DNA from: an uncultured Treponema sp.
GTDB lineage: Bacteria > Spirochaetota > Spirochaetia > Treponematales > Treponemataceae
Assembly: GCA_937901865.1 (NCBI GenBank)
Contig: CALDID010000124.1
Coordinates: forward strand, 1-47,500
Length of the DNA stretch: 47,500 nucleotides
Direction of reading: 5' to 3'
Within the stretch, counting starts at the first letter, position 1; every line of letters starts with the position of its first letter. This document shows, piece after piece, positions 32,431-40,497 of this stretch. Made by a program: the position numbers and the translations under genes. The notes beneath the pieces were generated by a model that made no database searches, had not been told where the DNA came from, and saw only the letters and a program-made list of their open reading frames with translations.

Positions 32431-32967
32431 ATGCCGTCTATAGACCCTCTTGGACAATCATTATATTTTCAGGCGACGGCTTCTTCTCAACAAGCATTGT
32501 TGCAGGCGAAAAAAAAGAATGAAGCCGAGAAGACAAAAAAATCTAGCTTTGCTTCTATTTTTAAAAAGGCTCAAGAAGAAAATGAACTTATATCCGAGGG
32601 GCTTCCTGTTGAAATTGCAGGAATGGAGATGGAGGAAGCGATAGTCTTTTTGAAAGATAATGTGGATATGGCAGGGGAAGTCTTGAAGCAGTCGCAAACT
32701 CCTGATACATTTGCTAGGTATAAAAAAGCGGTGTCGCAGTTTTTGCGCTATGTAGAAAAGAATAATTTTGAAGTAGTGGTAGTACAGCGCAGAGGTTTTA
32801 ATAGGCGCAGGGGGCGAAGATTAGACCCAAGGGTGCAAGTAAAAATCATAAATCAAAAACTTGACCAACTTGCTTCTGATATGCTTTTTAATCATAGGGA
32901 CAATTTAGTTTTATTGGCTAGGTTAGAAGAATTAAACGGACTTTTAGTTGATATTGTGGCGGCATAA
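32431..32967 (+). CDS. YaaR / DUF327 family protein
   Basis: 178 residues. After a Lys-rich linker ('AEKTKKSSFASIFKKAQEE') the rest fits DUF327: 'LKDNVDMAGEVLKQSQTPDTFARYKKAVSQFLRYVEKN' (an all-helical stretch) and a basic tail pattern 'KIINQKLDQLASDML'. The family is typified by B. subtilis YaaR; its function is unknown, but the gene often sits beside the RicT (YaaT) gene, as here. No membrane segment or catalytic motif is seen. It is preceded by a 3-nt gap from bactofilin. Confidence 0.8.
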   Translation: MPSIDPLGQSLYFQATASSQQALLQAKKKNEAEKTKKSSFASIFKKAQEENELISEGLPVEIAGMEMEEAIVFLKDNVDMAGEVLKQSQTPDTFARYKKAVSQFLRYVEKNNFEVVVVQRRGFNRRRGRRLDPRVQVKIINQKLDQLASDMLFNHRDNLVLLARLEELNGLLVDIVAA

Positions 32968-32999
32968 GGTCGGCTACTAGCAGGTAAGGATAAGGAAAA

Positions 33000-33917
33000 A
33001 TGAGCGATATTTTTGAAAGCGATATGGATAGAGCAGAGGATATTTCTGCACTCGAAGATAATGAAGATTATGCAGAGGATAGCGAAGATTTTGTTTATCC
33101 TGACAACTTATATAAAGTAAAAATCGAATACAGTGTTGAGGGCGTATATGTGCAGAAAGGCGGCAATATGGAGCTCAAGCATGGTGATTATGTCGTCATT
33201 CCCACAAAGTACGGAAAAGATATTGCTGTCGTTCTCGGCAAAGCAGACCACCCTGTAGGAATTAGACCGAGCGATATAATTCGTATTGATAGAAAAGCAA
33301 GCGAAAAAGACTTAAAGCATTTTTTTGAGCTTCGTGATAAAGAGGCGAATGCTGCAAAAGTGTTTAAAGAGAAAGTGAAGTATCACAATCTTGATATGAA
33401 GCTGATTGCAGTGCATTTTTTGCTTGATGAGCAAAAGACTCTATTCTTTTTTAGCTCTGATAATCGAGTGGATTTTAGAGAGTTGGTGAAAGATTTGGTG
33501 AGTGTGTTCAAAATGCGAATTGAGCTGCGCCAAATAGGAGTGAGGGACGAAAGTCGTATTACAGGCGGGCTTGGAATTTGTGGCAGACCGTATTGCTGTA
33601 GCTCGGTATCTGATAAATTGCGACCTGTGTCTATCAAAATGGCAAAAGACCAAAATCTCTCTCTTAATTCGTCAAAGATTAGCGGTCAGTGCGGTCGTCT
33701 TCTTTGCTGCATGTCGTATGAATATGATTGGTATGCAGAGGCTAGAAAAAAATTGCCGCCAGAGGGAATTAGAATTTCCTATGACGGCACTATGTTCCGC
33801 ATAACAGAAGTAAATCCGCTCACCTCAATGATTAAGATGCTCGGAGAAGACGGAAGACTTGTCGAAATCAATGCAAAACGATTCTCCCGCGACGGAAACC
33901 GTTGGAGAGTGGTGTAA
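33000..33917 (+). CDS. PSP1/RicT-like (YaaT) regulatory complex protein
   Basis: 305 residues after AAGGA. An acidic N-terminal 35 residues is followed by the PSP1 domain, with 'HGDYVVIPTKYGKDIAVVLG' and 'DFRELVKDLVSVFKMRIELRQIG'. A cluster of cysteines (CGRPYCC, then CGRLLCC) matches the iron-sulphur-binding Cys of B. subtilis RicT. In Bacillus, RicT works with RicA and RicF to modulate RNase Y processing and development; in other bacteria its role is less clear. The YaaR-like gene next door repeats the Bacillus yaaR-yaaT neighbourhood. The gene ends 3 nt from the end of a convergent methyltransferase gene. Confidence 0.88.
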   Translation: MSDIFESDMDRAEDISALEDNEDYAEDSEDFVYPDNLYKVKIEYSVEGVYVQKGGNMELKHGDYVVIPTKYGKDIAVVLGKADHPVGIRPSDIIRIDRKASEKDLKHFFELRDKEANAAKVFKEKVKYHNLDMKLIAVHFLLDEQKTLFFFSSDNRVDFRELVKDLVSVFKMRIELRQIGVRDESRITGGLGICGRPYCCSSVSDKLRPVSIKMAKDQNLSLNSSKISGQCGRLLCCMSYEYDWYAEARKKLPPEGIRISYDGTMFRITEVNPLTSMIKMLGEDGRLVEINAKRFSRDGNRWRVV

Positions 33918-33920
33918 AAG

Positions 33921-34652
33921 CTATCGAATGATACAAACTAAATGCTTGCTATCCTCTGTATAAGGGGATTTGTCAAAGCCTGAGTAGAATTCAAAACTCT
34001 TAAAGCCTGCTTCTTTTGCAAAGTCTTCGATTTCCTCTTTTGTCAAAGGATAGATTTTTTCTCTCTCAAGTACAGGTAGCATTTTGCCCGTGCTGTTTTC
34101 TACTGCTTGGTTCACATAGACGTTATCATCATCTTCATTCAAAATATCAGTGAACAGCGTTGCTCTTATGCTTTTGCGTGTTGGCAAGTGAATGACAGCT
34201 TCAGGCTTAATCGCATTAAAGTTAATAAGAGAGAGAACAAGAGAGCCGTCTTGCGCTAAAAGCTGTTTGCAATCATAGAAAAACTTTCTCATAAGTGTAT
34301 AATCGTGAACAAAGAGAATTCTGCTTTCTAAGCACGCAATGATATTGTAAAAATTTGAGCCTAAAAATCTTGTCATCTCCACAAATTCCATCTGGAAATA
34401 GCGAACAGACATCAGCTGTCTTCTTCTCCTACGGTTTGCAGAATCAATCAAAGCTCTTGATGGCTCAACTCCTGTAACGTCAAGACATTCTCTCGCTAAG
34501 TGATGCTCAAATTGTCCAGTTCCGCAACCGATGCGCATATATTTCGCAGGAGCGGGATAGCTATTGATTAGCTCTTCAAAAAACGCATTTTGCTCTTCCG
34601 AAATAGGAAAAAGCTCTTCGTAATATTCTACAAGGTTTTGAATTGTTTCCAT
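33921..34652 (-). CDS. Class I SAM-dependent methyltransferase
   Basis: 243 residues. The N-terminal helix is followed by motif I 'YMRIGCGTGQFEHHLA' (about 37-52) and the acidic post-I loop 'VTGVEPS'. 'IIACLESRILFV' (about 105) is the equivalent of motif IV, and a C-terminal sheet follows. The Ile-Gly in place of the usual Asp-x-Gly in motif I is slightly odd. The substrate is unknown; small-molecule methylation is most likely from the size. The promoter lies so close to the ATG (TATAAT, 7 nt) that the mRNA should be leaderless. It is convergent with the RicT-like gene. Confidence 0.82.
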   Translation of the reverse strand: METIQNLVEYYEELFPISEEQNAFFEELINSYPAPAKYMRIGCGTGQFEHHLARECLDVTGVEPSRALIDSANRRRRRQLMSVRYFQMEFVEMTRFLGSNFYNIIACLESRILFVHDYTLMRKFFYDCKQLLAQDGSLVLSLINFNAIKPEAVIHLPTRKSIRATLFTDILNEDDDNVYVNQAVENSTGKMLPVLEREKIYPLTKEEIEDFAKEAGFKSFEFYSGFDKSPYTEDSKHLVCIIR

Positions 34653-34659
34653 AATATAT

Positions 34660-34687
34660 ATTATACAACATTCTGCAATTTCTTCAA
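34660..34687 (-). promoter_or_regulatory. Promoter of the methyltransferase gene
   Basis: TTGAAG (34687-34682), a 16-nt spacer and TATAAT (34665-34660) on the minus strand; 7 nt separate it from the ATG. No ribosome site is possible between them. Confidence 0.65.
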
Positions 34688-34758
34688 CACACCTAGAAAT
34701 ATATACGCATTTTTGATAAAATCAGCATATCAATATAGCATTTTAGCGAGGCATATAT

Positions 34759-35325
34759 ATGAGGATTTGCAAACTTGGTGAAGATGTGTTAAGAGAAAAG
34801 GCTGTGCCTGTTACAGAAGTAACGGACGAGATGAGAGCGATTTTCAACGAGATGTTTGAAACAATGGTCAGTGCAAACGGCGTTGGCTTAGCTGCTCCTC
34901 AAATCGGGCTTTCTGAGCGGTTCTTTGTTATCATCGCTGATGATGAGGTTCGCCGTGTATTCGTTAATCCGCAGATTATCTATAAATCAGAGGAAACTTC
35001 GAGCTATGAAGAGGGCTGCTTGAGTATTCCTGGCGTGTATGAAGAAATTGTGCGTCCGTCAAAAATCACCGTGCAGGCGTTGAACGAGTTTGGTAAGCCG
35101 TTTACCCTTGAAGCAGATGGAATGCTTGCTCGCATTATTCAGCACGAATATGACCATCTCGACGGTATCTTATATATTGACCGCGGAGAAGCTGATTTTA
35201 AAGAAAAGACGGTGGAACAGTTCAAGAAGAGAGCTGAAAGAGCTGCAAAAAAGGCAGAGGCGAAAGCTCGTAAGCAAAAGAGCATTGCAGCAAAATTGGA
35301 AGCGAAAAAGAAAGGTGCGAAATGA
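34759..35325 (+). CDS. def: Peptide deformylase
   Basis: 188 residues. All three family motifs are present: GVGLAAPQIG (about 41-50), EGCLSIPG with the metal Cys, and QHEYDHLDG with the two metal His and the catalytic Glu. It removes the formyl group from the N-terminal Met of new proteins. The C-terminal 25 residues are a Lys/Ala/Arg-rich tail ('KKAEAKARKQKS...') that may touch the ribosome. It overlaps fmt by 4 nt (ATGA), a functional pairing: one adds and the other removes formyl. Confidence 0.95.
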   Translation: MRICKLGEDVLREKAVPVTEVTDEMRAIFNEMFETMVSANGVGLAAPQIGLSERFFVIIADDEVRRVFVNPQIIYKSEETSSYEEGCLSIPGVYEEIVRPSKITVQALNEFGKPFTLEADGMLARIIQHEYDHLDGILYIDRGEADFKEKTVEQFKKRAERAAKKAEAKARKQKSIAAKLEAKKKGAK

Positions 35326-36305
35326 GTTTACGGGTTTTATATGCTGGTACTCCTGAACCGAGTGCGAAAGTGCTTGAGTATCTAATCGAAAATCAAGGCG
35401 AAAAATATGAGATTGTCGGTGTGTTGACCAATCCTGCGAGCGCAAAGAAAAGAAGCAGCGCACTTATTCCGACTGCTGTGGCGTGTGTGGCAGAGAAAAA
35501 CGCTCTGCCTGTGTTTACGCCTGAGCATTTGGATTCTCACTTTAGAGCGCAAATCGAGCCTTTGAAAGCTGATTTATTTGTCTGCTTTGATTATGGACAT
35601 ATTTTTGGCCCGAAGTTTTTATCGATGTTTTCTCTTGGCGGAATAAATTTGCACCCGTCGTTATTGCCAAAGTACCGCGGTTGCACGCCTGTTCCTTATG
35701 CAATCCTTAACGGAGATAAAGAAACGGGAATAACGCTACAGAAAATAGCTCTTGAAATTGATGAGGGCGATATTGTAGCGCAGGAGTCATTTCTCCTTGA
35801 TGGCAGTGAAACAACAGATAGCCTTATGGACGGCATTGTCATAGAAAAAGGCAAAGTAATGATAGAAGAAACTCTTTGTAAAATTGCCTTATCATTTGAC
35901 GGAGAGAAGTACTCGATGATAGAAGGGAAAAAACAAGAAGGAGAGGCTTCGTATACACCTTTTATCTCGCGGGAAGATGGAAAAATTGATTGGTCAACAG
36001 CGGCTGATGCTATTGAAAGGAAGATTAGAGCTTATACATCAAAGCCGTCTTGCTTTACTACAAATGGCGGAGTTGAGCTAAAGATATTGAAAGCTCACGT
36101 TTATAAAGGCGATGAGACTTCATTTGCGCTTGAGAGAAAAAAAATTGGTGAAGTTATTGCTTTTGTAAAAGGCGATGGCATTTTAATAAAAACGCAATCA
36201 GGTTTGCTATCTGTAACAGAGTTGCAATGGCAAGCAAAAAAGGCTGTTGATTATAAATCGTTTATGAATGGCGCAAGAGGCTTTGTAGGAAGCGTTTGCG
36301 AATAA
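35322..36305 (+). CDS. fmt: Methionyl-tRNA formyltransferase
   Basis: 327 residues. The formyltransferase core includes 'GGINLHPSLLPKYRGCTPVPYAILNGD' (given as family block at about 105-131), where Asn, His and the SLLP loop form the active site, and 'TGITLQKIALEIDEGDIV' (Asp catalytic). The C-terminal OB-like domain is recognisable from about 205. It transfers formyl from 10-formyl-THF to initiator Met-tRNA. The SLLPKYRGCTP loop differs from the enterobacterial SLLPRWRGAAP, a normal variation. It is coupled to def upstream and the PASTA gene downstream. Confidence 0.93.
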   Translation: MSLRVLYAGTPEPSAKVLEYLIENQGEKYEIVGVLTNPASAKKRSSALIPTAVACVAEKNALPVFTPEHLDSHFRAQIEPLKADLFVCFDYGHIFGPKFLSMFSLGGINLHPSLLPKYRGCTPVPYAILNGDKETGITLQKIALEIDEGDIVAQESFLLDGSETTDSLMDGIVIEKGKVMIEETLCKIALSFDGEKYSMIEGKKQEGEASYTPFISREDGKIDWSTAADAIERKIRAYTSKPSCFTTNGGVELKILKAHVYKGDETSFALERKKIGEVIAFVKGDGILIKTQSGLLSVTELQWQAKKAVDYKSFMNGARGFVGSVCE

Positions 36306-36335
36306 TTATTGTAGAAGAGGTCGTTGAGGTCTTTT

Positions 36336-37337
36336 ATGGAAGAAATGGAAGCAACAGAAAAAAAAGTAAAAAAGCAGCACCCTGTTTTTACTTTTTTTAT
36401 AGCTGCGATTAGTGCCGTTATTTTAACAGGGGTCATTTCGCTTGCAGTCTTTGCATTGGCTGTTAGGGGAAGTGAAGAAGTTTTAGTTCCAGATGTTGTA
36501 GGAAAAGAGCTCACAAGCGCATTGCAAGAAATGCAGTTAAAAGAACTTTATCCGCGCCTTGTTTTGCGCTATAGCGACAGCGCAGAGGAAAAAGGAAAAG
36601 TGTTAGAGCAAAATCCTGTTGCAGGGTCTATCGTAAAAGCAGGAAGAAGAATAACTCTTACGGTAAGCCGTGGATATGTTGCAACTCACGTTCCTGATTA
36701 CACGGGACATCTTTTAGATTATGCGCGCCTTAGTGTAAAGTCTATGACGTGGGCAGATGGCAGTGCGCTCATTACTATTGCGGACCCTTTGTATAAAACA
36801 AGTTCTCTTCCCGAAGGTACTATTATTTCTCAAGAGCCTGCGCCGTCTACTCCTATCACAGATGCGGTTGAAATGACTTTTGTAGTGAGCAAGGGAAATG
36901 GCTCATCAAAAACAGAAGTTCCTGAGTTAGTGGGAAAAGGAGTGAGCGAAGTTCTTTCTATTATGGAAAGCTCTAAACTCATTTTTGATTTTACCTCGCA
37001 CATTGCACTTGAGGGAGAAAAAGCTGGTACGGTTACTTCTATGCAAAACTTTGATAGCAAGAGCATAAAAGAATACTCTCATGTCTCGGTCGATTTTGCT
37101 TTTCCTGAAATGGCTGAAAATGCAGAAGACGTAAAGAGCGTTTACGGTATATTTGAAGCACAAATCACAGAGTATCCGTATCCTGTGCCAATGACGTTGA
37201 CGGCTGTGAGTAGTGAGGGAGAAACAATTACTATCGCTTCTATAATGCACAAGGGAGGACGGGTAACTATTCCGTATGCTGCTGCGAATGGTTCTCGCTT
37301 TACCTTGAATGCACCAGGAAAAGAAATCACGCAATAA
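36336..37337 (+). CDS. PASTA-domain membrane protein
   Basis: I start at ATG 36336 (333 residues), 5 nt after GAGGT; the TTG at 36324 precedes that site. After a charged N-terminus (MEEMEATEKKVKKQH) comes one membrane helix (about 18-45). Three PASTA repeats follow, each opening with a 'VPDVVGK' or 'VPELVGK' type sequence (about 53, 120 and 193). The C-terminal 60 residues are not recognised. There is no kinase domain, although the N-terminus is cytoplasmic. PASTA repeats bind peptidoglycan or muropeptides; a role in wall synthesis or sensing is likely. It sits between fmt and aroDE in an operon. Confidence 0.82.
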   Translation: MEEMEATEKKVKKQHPVFTFFIAAISAVILTGVISLAVFALAVRGSEEVLVPDVVGKELTSALQEMQLKELYPRLVLRYSDSAEEKGKVLEQNPVAGSIVKAGRRITLTVSRGYVATHVPDYTGHLLDYARLSVKSMTWADGSALITIADPLYKTSSLPEGTIISQEPAPSTPITDAVEMTFVVSKGNGSSKTEVPELVGKGVSEVLSIMESSKLIFDFTSHIALEGEKAGTVTSMQNFDSKSIKEYSHVSVDFAFPEMAENAEDVKSVYGIFEAQITEYPYPVPMTLTAVSSEGETITIASIMHKGGRVTIPYAAANGSRFTLNAPGKEITQ

Positions 37338-37368
37338 TTTTATAGTTTGATATAGAACGGGGGAAGAA

Positions 37369-38868
37369 ATGAAAAGACCGCTTGTTTGTCTTACGCTAAC
37401 GGGTAGCACTTTATCTGAAAATATCGCTACGATAGAGTGCTATAGGAAATATATCGATGTTGTGGAGCTGCGTGTCGATTTCCTAGAAGAAAATGAGCGG
37501 CTTTATATAAGAAACTTTCCTGCAATGGTTGGTTTGCCGTGTATCTTGACGATTAGACGCAAGATAGACGGAGGAAAGTTTGACGAGGGAGAAGCTGCGC
37601 GTACTGTTCTTTTTGCGAGAGCAATGGCGTTTGCGGAGCAAAACAGCAATAAGAACTTTGCGTATGTAGACTTTGAAGAGGATTTCCATGTGCCGAGTTT
37701 GCAAGATAGTGCGTTTGCGTTCGGTACAAGAGTAATCCGCAGTGTTCACGATATGAAAAATCCTATCACAGACATCGCAGGAAAACTGAACTCTCTTCGT
37801 ACTACTGGCTATGAAATCCCAAAAATCGCCTTTATGCCGAAAACACTTTCTGATGTTACCAATTTGTTTCAGCAGGCGAAAAAGCTGAACTCGAGCGAGC
37901 AGATTCTTTGCGCGATGGGACATTTAGGCACTCCGAGCCGTATTCTTTCTGCAAAAACTCATTCATATTTAACGTATACTTCTGCGGTGGAATCAAATGA
38001 TAAGTTGCAAAATTTGGGACACATGGACCCTATAACGCTTCACGACATTTATCATTTCCAATCTATTACCGAAGATACTGATGTGTACGGCATTACAGGC
38101 TGGCCATTAAAAGCGACGTTGAGCCCTGCTATTCATAACGCAGGATATGTAAAGCGGAATATAGACGCTGTGTATATTCCGATACGCAGCGAAACTATTG
38201 AAGATGCGATAGAGTTTTGTAATGAAGTTGGTGTGAAAGGGCTTTCTGTTACTATTCCTCACAAAGAAAGTGTTTTGGCTGACTTAAAAGAAGTGTCATC
38301 GCAGGTGGGGGAAATTGGCGCGAGCAACACTATCATAAATAAGGGCGATTATTGGATTGGCGACAACACAGATGCGCTCGGTTTTTCAAGAGCTTTGCTA
38401 GAGTTTACGAAGTCAAAGAATTTGGCGCATTGGAAAGTGGCTCTTATTGGTGCGGGCGGAGCTGCAAAGGCGGTTGCTTATGCGCTCAAAACGCTTGGAG
38501 CAAAAGTATGCGTATTCAATCGTACTGCGTCCCGTGCGAAGCATTTGGCGGAGCAATTCGGAATGAAGTGGTCAACACTGAGCGTCGAGAATGAAAAGGT
38601 GCTAGAAAAGTATTCTGACCTTATTGTGCAAACAACGAGTGTCGGAATGGGAAGCTCTGCACCTTCTTCAAGCAGCAATGACCCGATTTATTTTTATGAT
38701 TTTACTGGGCATGAAATGGTATTTGATATAGTGTATGTGCCTGAGATTACTCCGATTATGGCGAGAGCCGAAAAGGCTGGGTGTCGGGTATGCAATGGCT
38801 TTAATATGCTAAAATACCAAGGATATAAGCAATTTGAATTGTTTACAGGAGAAAACTATGAAGAGTAA
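37369..38868 (+). CDS. aroDE: Bifunctional 3-dehydroquinate dehydratase / shikimate dehydrogenase
   Basis: 499 residues with GGGGG before the ATG. Residues about 1-215 are a type I dehydroquinase: the 'VELRVDFLE' opening, 'RVIRSVHDM' with the catalytic His, and 'KIAFMPKT' with the Schiff-base Lys. Residues about 235-499 are a shikimate dehydrogenase: 'GITGWPLKATLSPAIHNAGY', 'VTIPHKE' (catalytic Lys), 'GAGGAAKAV' for NADP and 'NRTASRAKHL'. The fusion carries out steps three and four of the shikimate route; it is known from plants, Chlamydia and spirochaetes. The end overlaps rpiA by 11 nt. Confidence 0.93.
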   Translation: MKRPLVCLTLTGSTLSENIATIECYRKYIDVVELRVDFLEENERLYIRNFPAMVGLPCILTIRRKIDGGKFDEGEAARTVLFARAMAFAEQNSNKNFAYVDFEEDFHVPSLQDSAFAFGTRVIRSVHDMKNPITDIAGKLNSLRTTGYEIPKIAFMPKTLSDVTNLFQQAKKLNSSEQILCAMGHLGTPSRILSAKTHSYLTYTSAVESNDKLQNLGHMDPITLHDIYHFQSITEDTDVYGITGWPLKATLSPAIHNAGYVKRNIDAVYIPIRSETIEDAIEFCNEVGVKGLSVTIPHKESVLADLKEVSSQVGEIGASNTIINKGDYWIGDNTDALGFSRALLEFTKSKNLAHWKVALIGAGGAAKAVAYALKTLGAKVCVFNRTASRAKHLAEQFGMKWSTLSVENEKVLEKYSDLIVQTTSVGMGSSAPSSSSNDPIYFYDFTGHEMVFDIVYVPEITPIMARAEKAGCRVCNGFNMLKYQGYKQFELFTGENYEE

Positions 38869-39577
38869 AGATGAGCAAAAGGTGCTTGCTGCAACTACAG
38901 CAATCGACACTCTTATTCAAAAAGGCAAGATTTTCAGCGGAATGAAAATAGGTCTTGGAACAGGAAGCACTGCAATTCCTGCCGTTCGTCGCCTTGCCGA
39001 AAGAATCAAAGATGGCACGCTCAAAGATATAAAAGCAGTTGTTACGAGCTTTCAGACGCAAAACGAGTGCATTGAGCTTGGTATTCCTGTGTATACGATG
39101 AATGACAAGGCTATTGGCGGACATCTTGACCTTGCAATAGACGGGGCTGATGAAATTGATTTGAACTCTGATTTGATAAAGGGCGGCGGCGCGGCTTTGC
39201 TGAGAGAGAAAATCGTTGCGTATAATTCTGATACATTCGTTATCGTGGCAGATGAGAGCAAAAGCGTGGAAAATGAGGGAACTGGATTTCCTTTGCCTGT
39301 AGAAATCATTGGTGAGGCGATGACTCCTGTTGTGAATGCTCTTGAAAAACTTGGTGCAAAATGTACTTTGCGCGAGGGTGTGAAAAAGTGCGGACCTGTT
39401 ATCACTGATAACGGCAACTGGATTATTGATTGCAAATGGGATTCGCCTGTTATTCCTGTTGCGCTAGAAGATGAAATCAACGACATTCCTGGCGTTGTGG
39501 AAAACGGATTTTTTACAAAGATTCACCCCATCGTCTTTATTGCTCATTCTGATGGCTCTGTAGAAGAAAGAGAGTAA
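38858..39577 (+). CDS. rpiA: Ribose-5-phosphate isomerase A
   Basis: I start at ATG 38858 (239 residues), 7 nt after ACAGGAG, which lies within the end of aroDE. Motifs of the family are clear: 'GLGTGSTA' (phosphate loop), 'DGADEID' and 'KGGGAALLREKIVA' with the catalytic Asp, Glu and Lys. The enzyme interconverts ribose-5-phosphate and ribulose-5-phosphate in the pentose phosphate route. It is the last gene of the def-fmt-PASTA-aroDE-rpiA run and is followed by a strong terminator. Confidence 0.95.
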   Translation: MKSKDEQKVLAATTAIDTLIQKGKIFSGMKIGLGTGSTAIPAVRRLAERIKDGTLKDIKAVVTSFQTQNECIELGIPVYTMNDKAIGGHLDLAIDGADEIDLNSDLIKGGGAALLREKIVAYNSDTFVIVADESKSVENEGTGFPLPVEIIGEAMTPVVNALEKLGAKCTLREGVKKCGPVITDNGNWIIDCKWDSPVIPVALEDEINDIPGVVENGFFTKIHPIVFIAHSDGSVEERE

Positions 39578-39607
39578 TCAGTAGTTTTTTTGAAAATACA
39601 AATCTTA

Positions 39608-39655
39608 TAAAATACAGGGGGGAAGGTGTATATCTTACCCCCCTGTATTTTTCTA
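39608..39655 (+). terminator. Strong terminator after rpiA
   Basis: AAATACAGGGGGG and CCCCCCTGTATTT pair over 13 positions, loop of about 16 nt, then T residues. Confidence 0.9.
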
Positions 39656-39670
39656 ATCTTACCGACTGTA

Positions 39671-39700
39671 TTGACAGGTAGCGCAAAGGCGCGATATATT
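39671..39700 (+). promoter_or_regulatory. Promoter of the secreted protein / CHAT locus
   Basis: TTGACA (39671-39676), 18 nt, TATATT (39695-39700), then a leader of about 38 nt with AAGGGAG before the ATG. Confidence 0.7.
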
Positions 39701-39744
39701 TTGTTATTATCACAACTGTATTACAAGGGAGATATATTTTAGAT

Positions 39745-40434
39745 ATGAAAAAGATTTGTATTATTTTGAGTTTGTTTTGTGCTTTTGCAAGTTTCGCACA
39801 AAGCGAAATGGACGAAGAAAAGCCCGCGATTGAGCAAGAGGCTTCTGCGGATATAAGTGCAATTCAAACGGCAAATGCACTTGCAAAATACGGGTATGAA
39901 AATAATTCTGCTTCTGCATTGATTGAAGCGGCGGAGATTTTAGCACAAGTACAAACGCAAAAACTTGAGGCAACTGCCGAGGTGCAAGGAACAAACGCTA
40001 CAGGTGAAAAAGAAGCAATTAAGGACGGATATACCGCTGAAAAATTGCTTTTGGACGGCAAGAAACTTGCAGGCAAAGACAAAGCTCTTTCAAAATGGAT
40101 TGCAGAAGTTGAAAAGCTCGTGAAGAAAAGCGGAACAAGAGGGGCTGATGGAGGTCCGAAGAGTCAATGTAGTTTGGCGTATGGCGGAGGCGGAAAAACA
40201 CAATACAAAGTGCCTTTCTATGCAAATGAACCTGCGGAAATCTATATTGAATCTATTGATTCTGCAGATTTGGATTTGTATGTCTATGATGAGAATTGGA
40301 ACTTAATCACAAAAGATACAAGTTATGCTTTGGATTGTTATGTACGTTGGTATCCTCGTTGGACTGGACGATTTTATGTTATTATACAAAATAAATCACG
40401 GTGGAATAGTTGTTTCCAGATTTTTACTAACTAG
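39745..40434 (+). CDS. Secreted protein with helical N-region and PPC-like beta domain; possible CHAT partner
   Basis: 229 residues. A Sec signal peptide (MKKICIILSLFCAFASFAQ) is followed by a helical, Ala/Glu-rich region (about 25-128). A glycine/lysine-rich linker, KKSGTRGADGG (about 127-137, Arg132), comes next, then a beta-sandwich that resembles PPC domains ('YKVPFYANEPAEIYIESIDSADLDLYVYDEN', 'RFYVIIQNKS') at about 150-229. There is no enzyme motif. The gene has its own promoter and is separated from the TPR-CHAT gene by a terminator hairpin that may allow some read-through. Position suggests a substrate or cofactor of that protease, cut perhaps at the exposed linker. I do not recognise the family. 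Confidence 0.65.
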   Translation: MKKICIILSLFCAFASFAQSEMDEEKPAIEQEASADISAIQTANALAKYGYENNSASALIEAAEILAQVQTQKLEATAEVQGTNATGEKEAIKDGYTAEKLLLDGKKLAGKDKALSKWIAEVEKLVKKSGTRGADGGPKSQCSLAYGGGGKTQYKVPFYANEPAEIYIESIDSADLDLYVYDENWNLITKDTSYALDCYVRWYPRWTGRFYVIIQNKSRWNSCFQIFTN

Positions 40435-40447
40435 TTTTTTTGTACTC

Positions 40448-40482
40448 AAATATCGCAGATGCTCTTTTCTGCGATATTTTTT
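40448..40482 (+). terminator. Terminator between the secreted protein and CHAT genes
   Basis: AAATATCGCAG, loop, CTGCGATATTTTTT: an 11-pair stem with a T tract. It ends about 15 nt before the CHAT start codon, so the protease gene is probably expressed by partial read-through, at a lower level than the first gene. Confidence 0.85.
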
Positions 40483-40497
40483 GTAAGGTGATTAACT

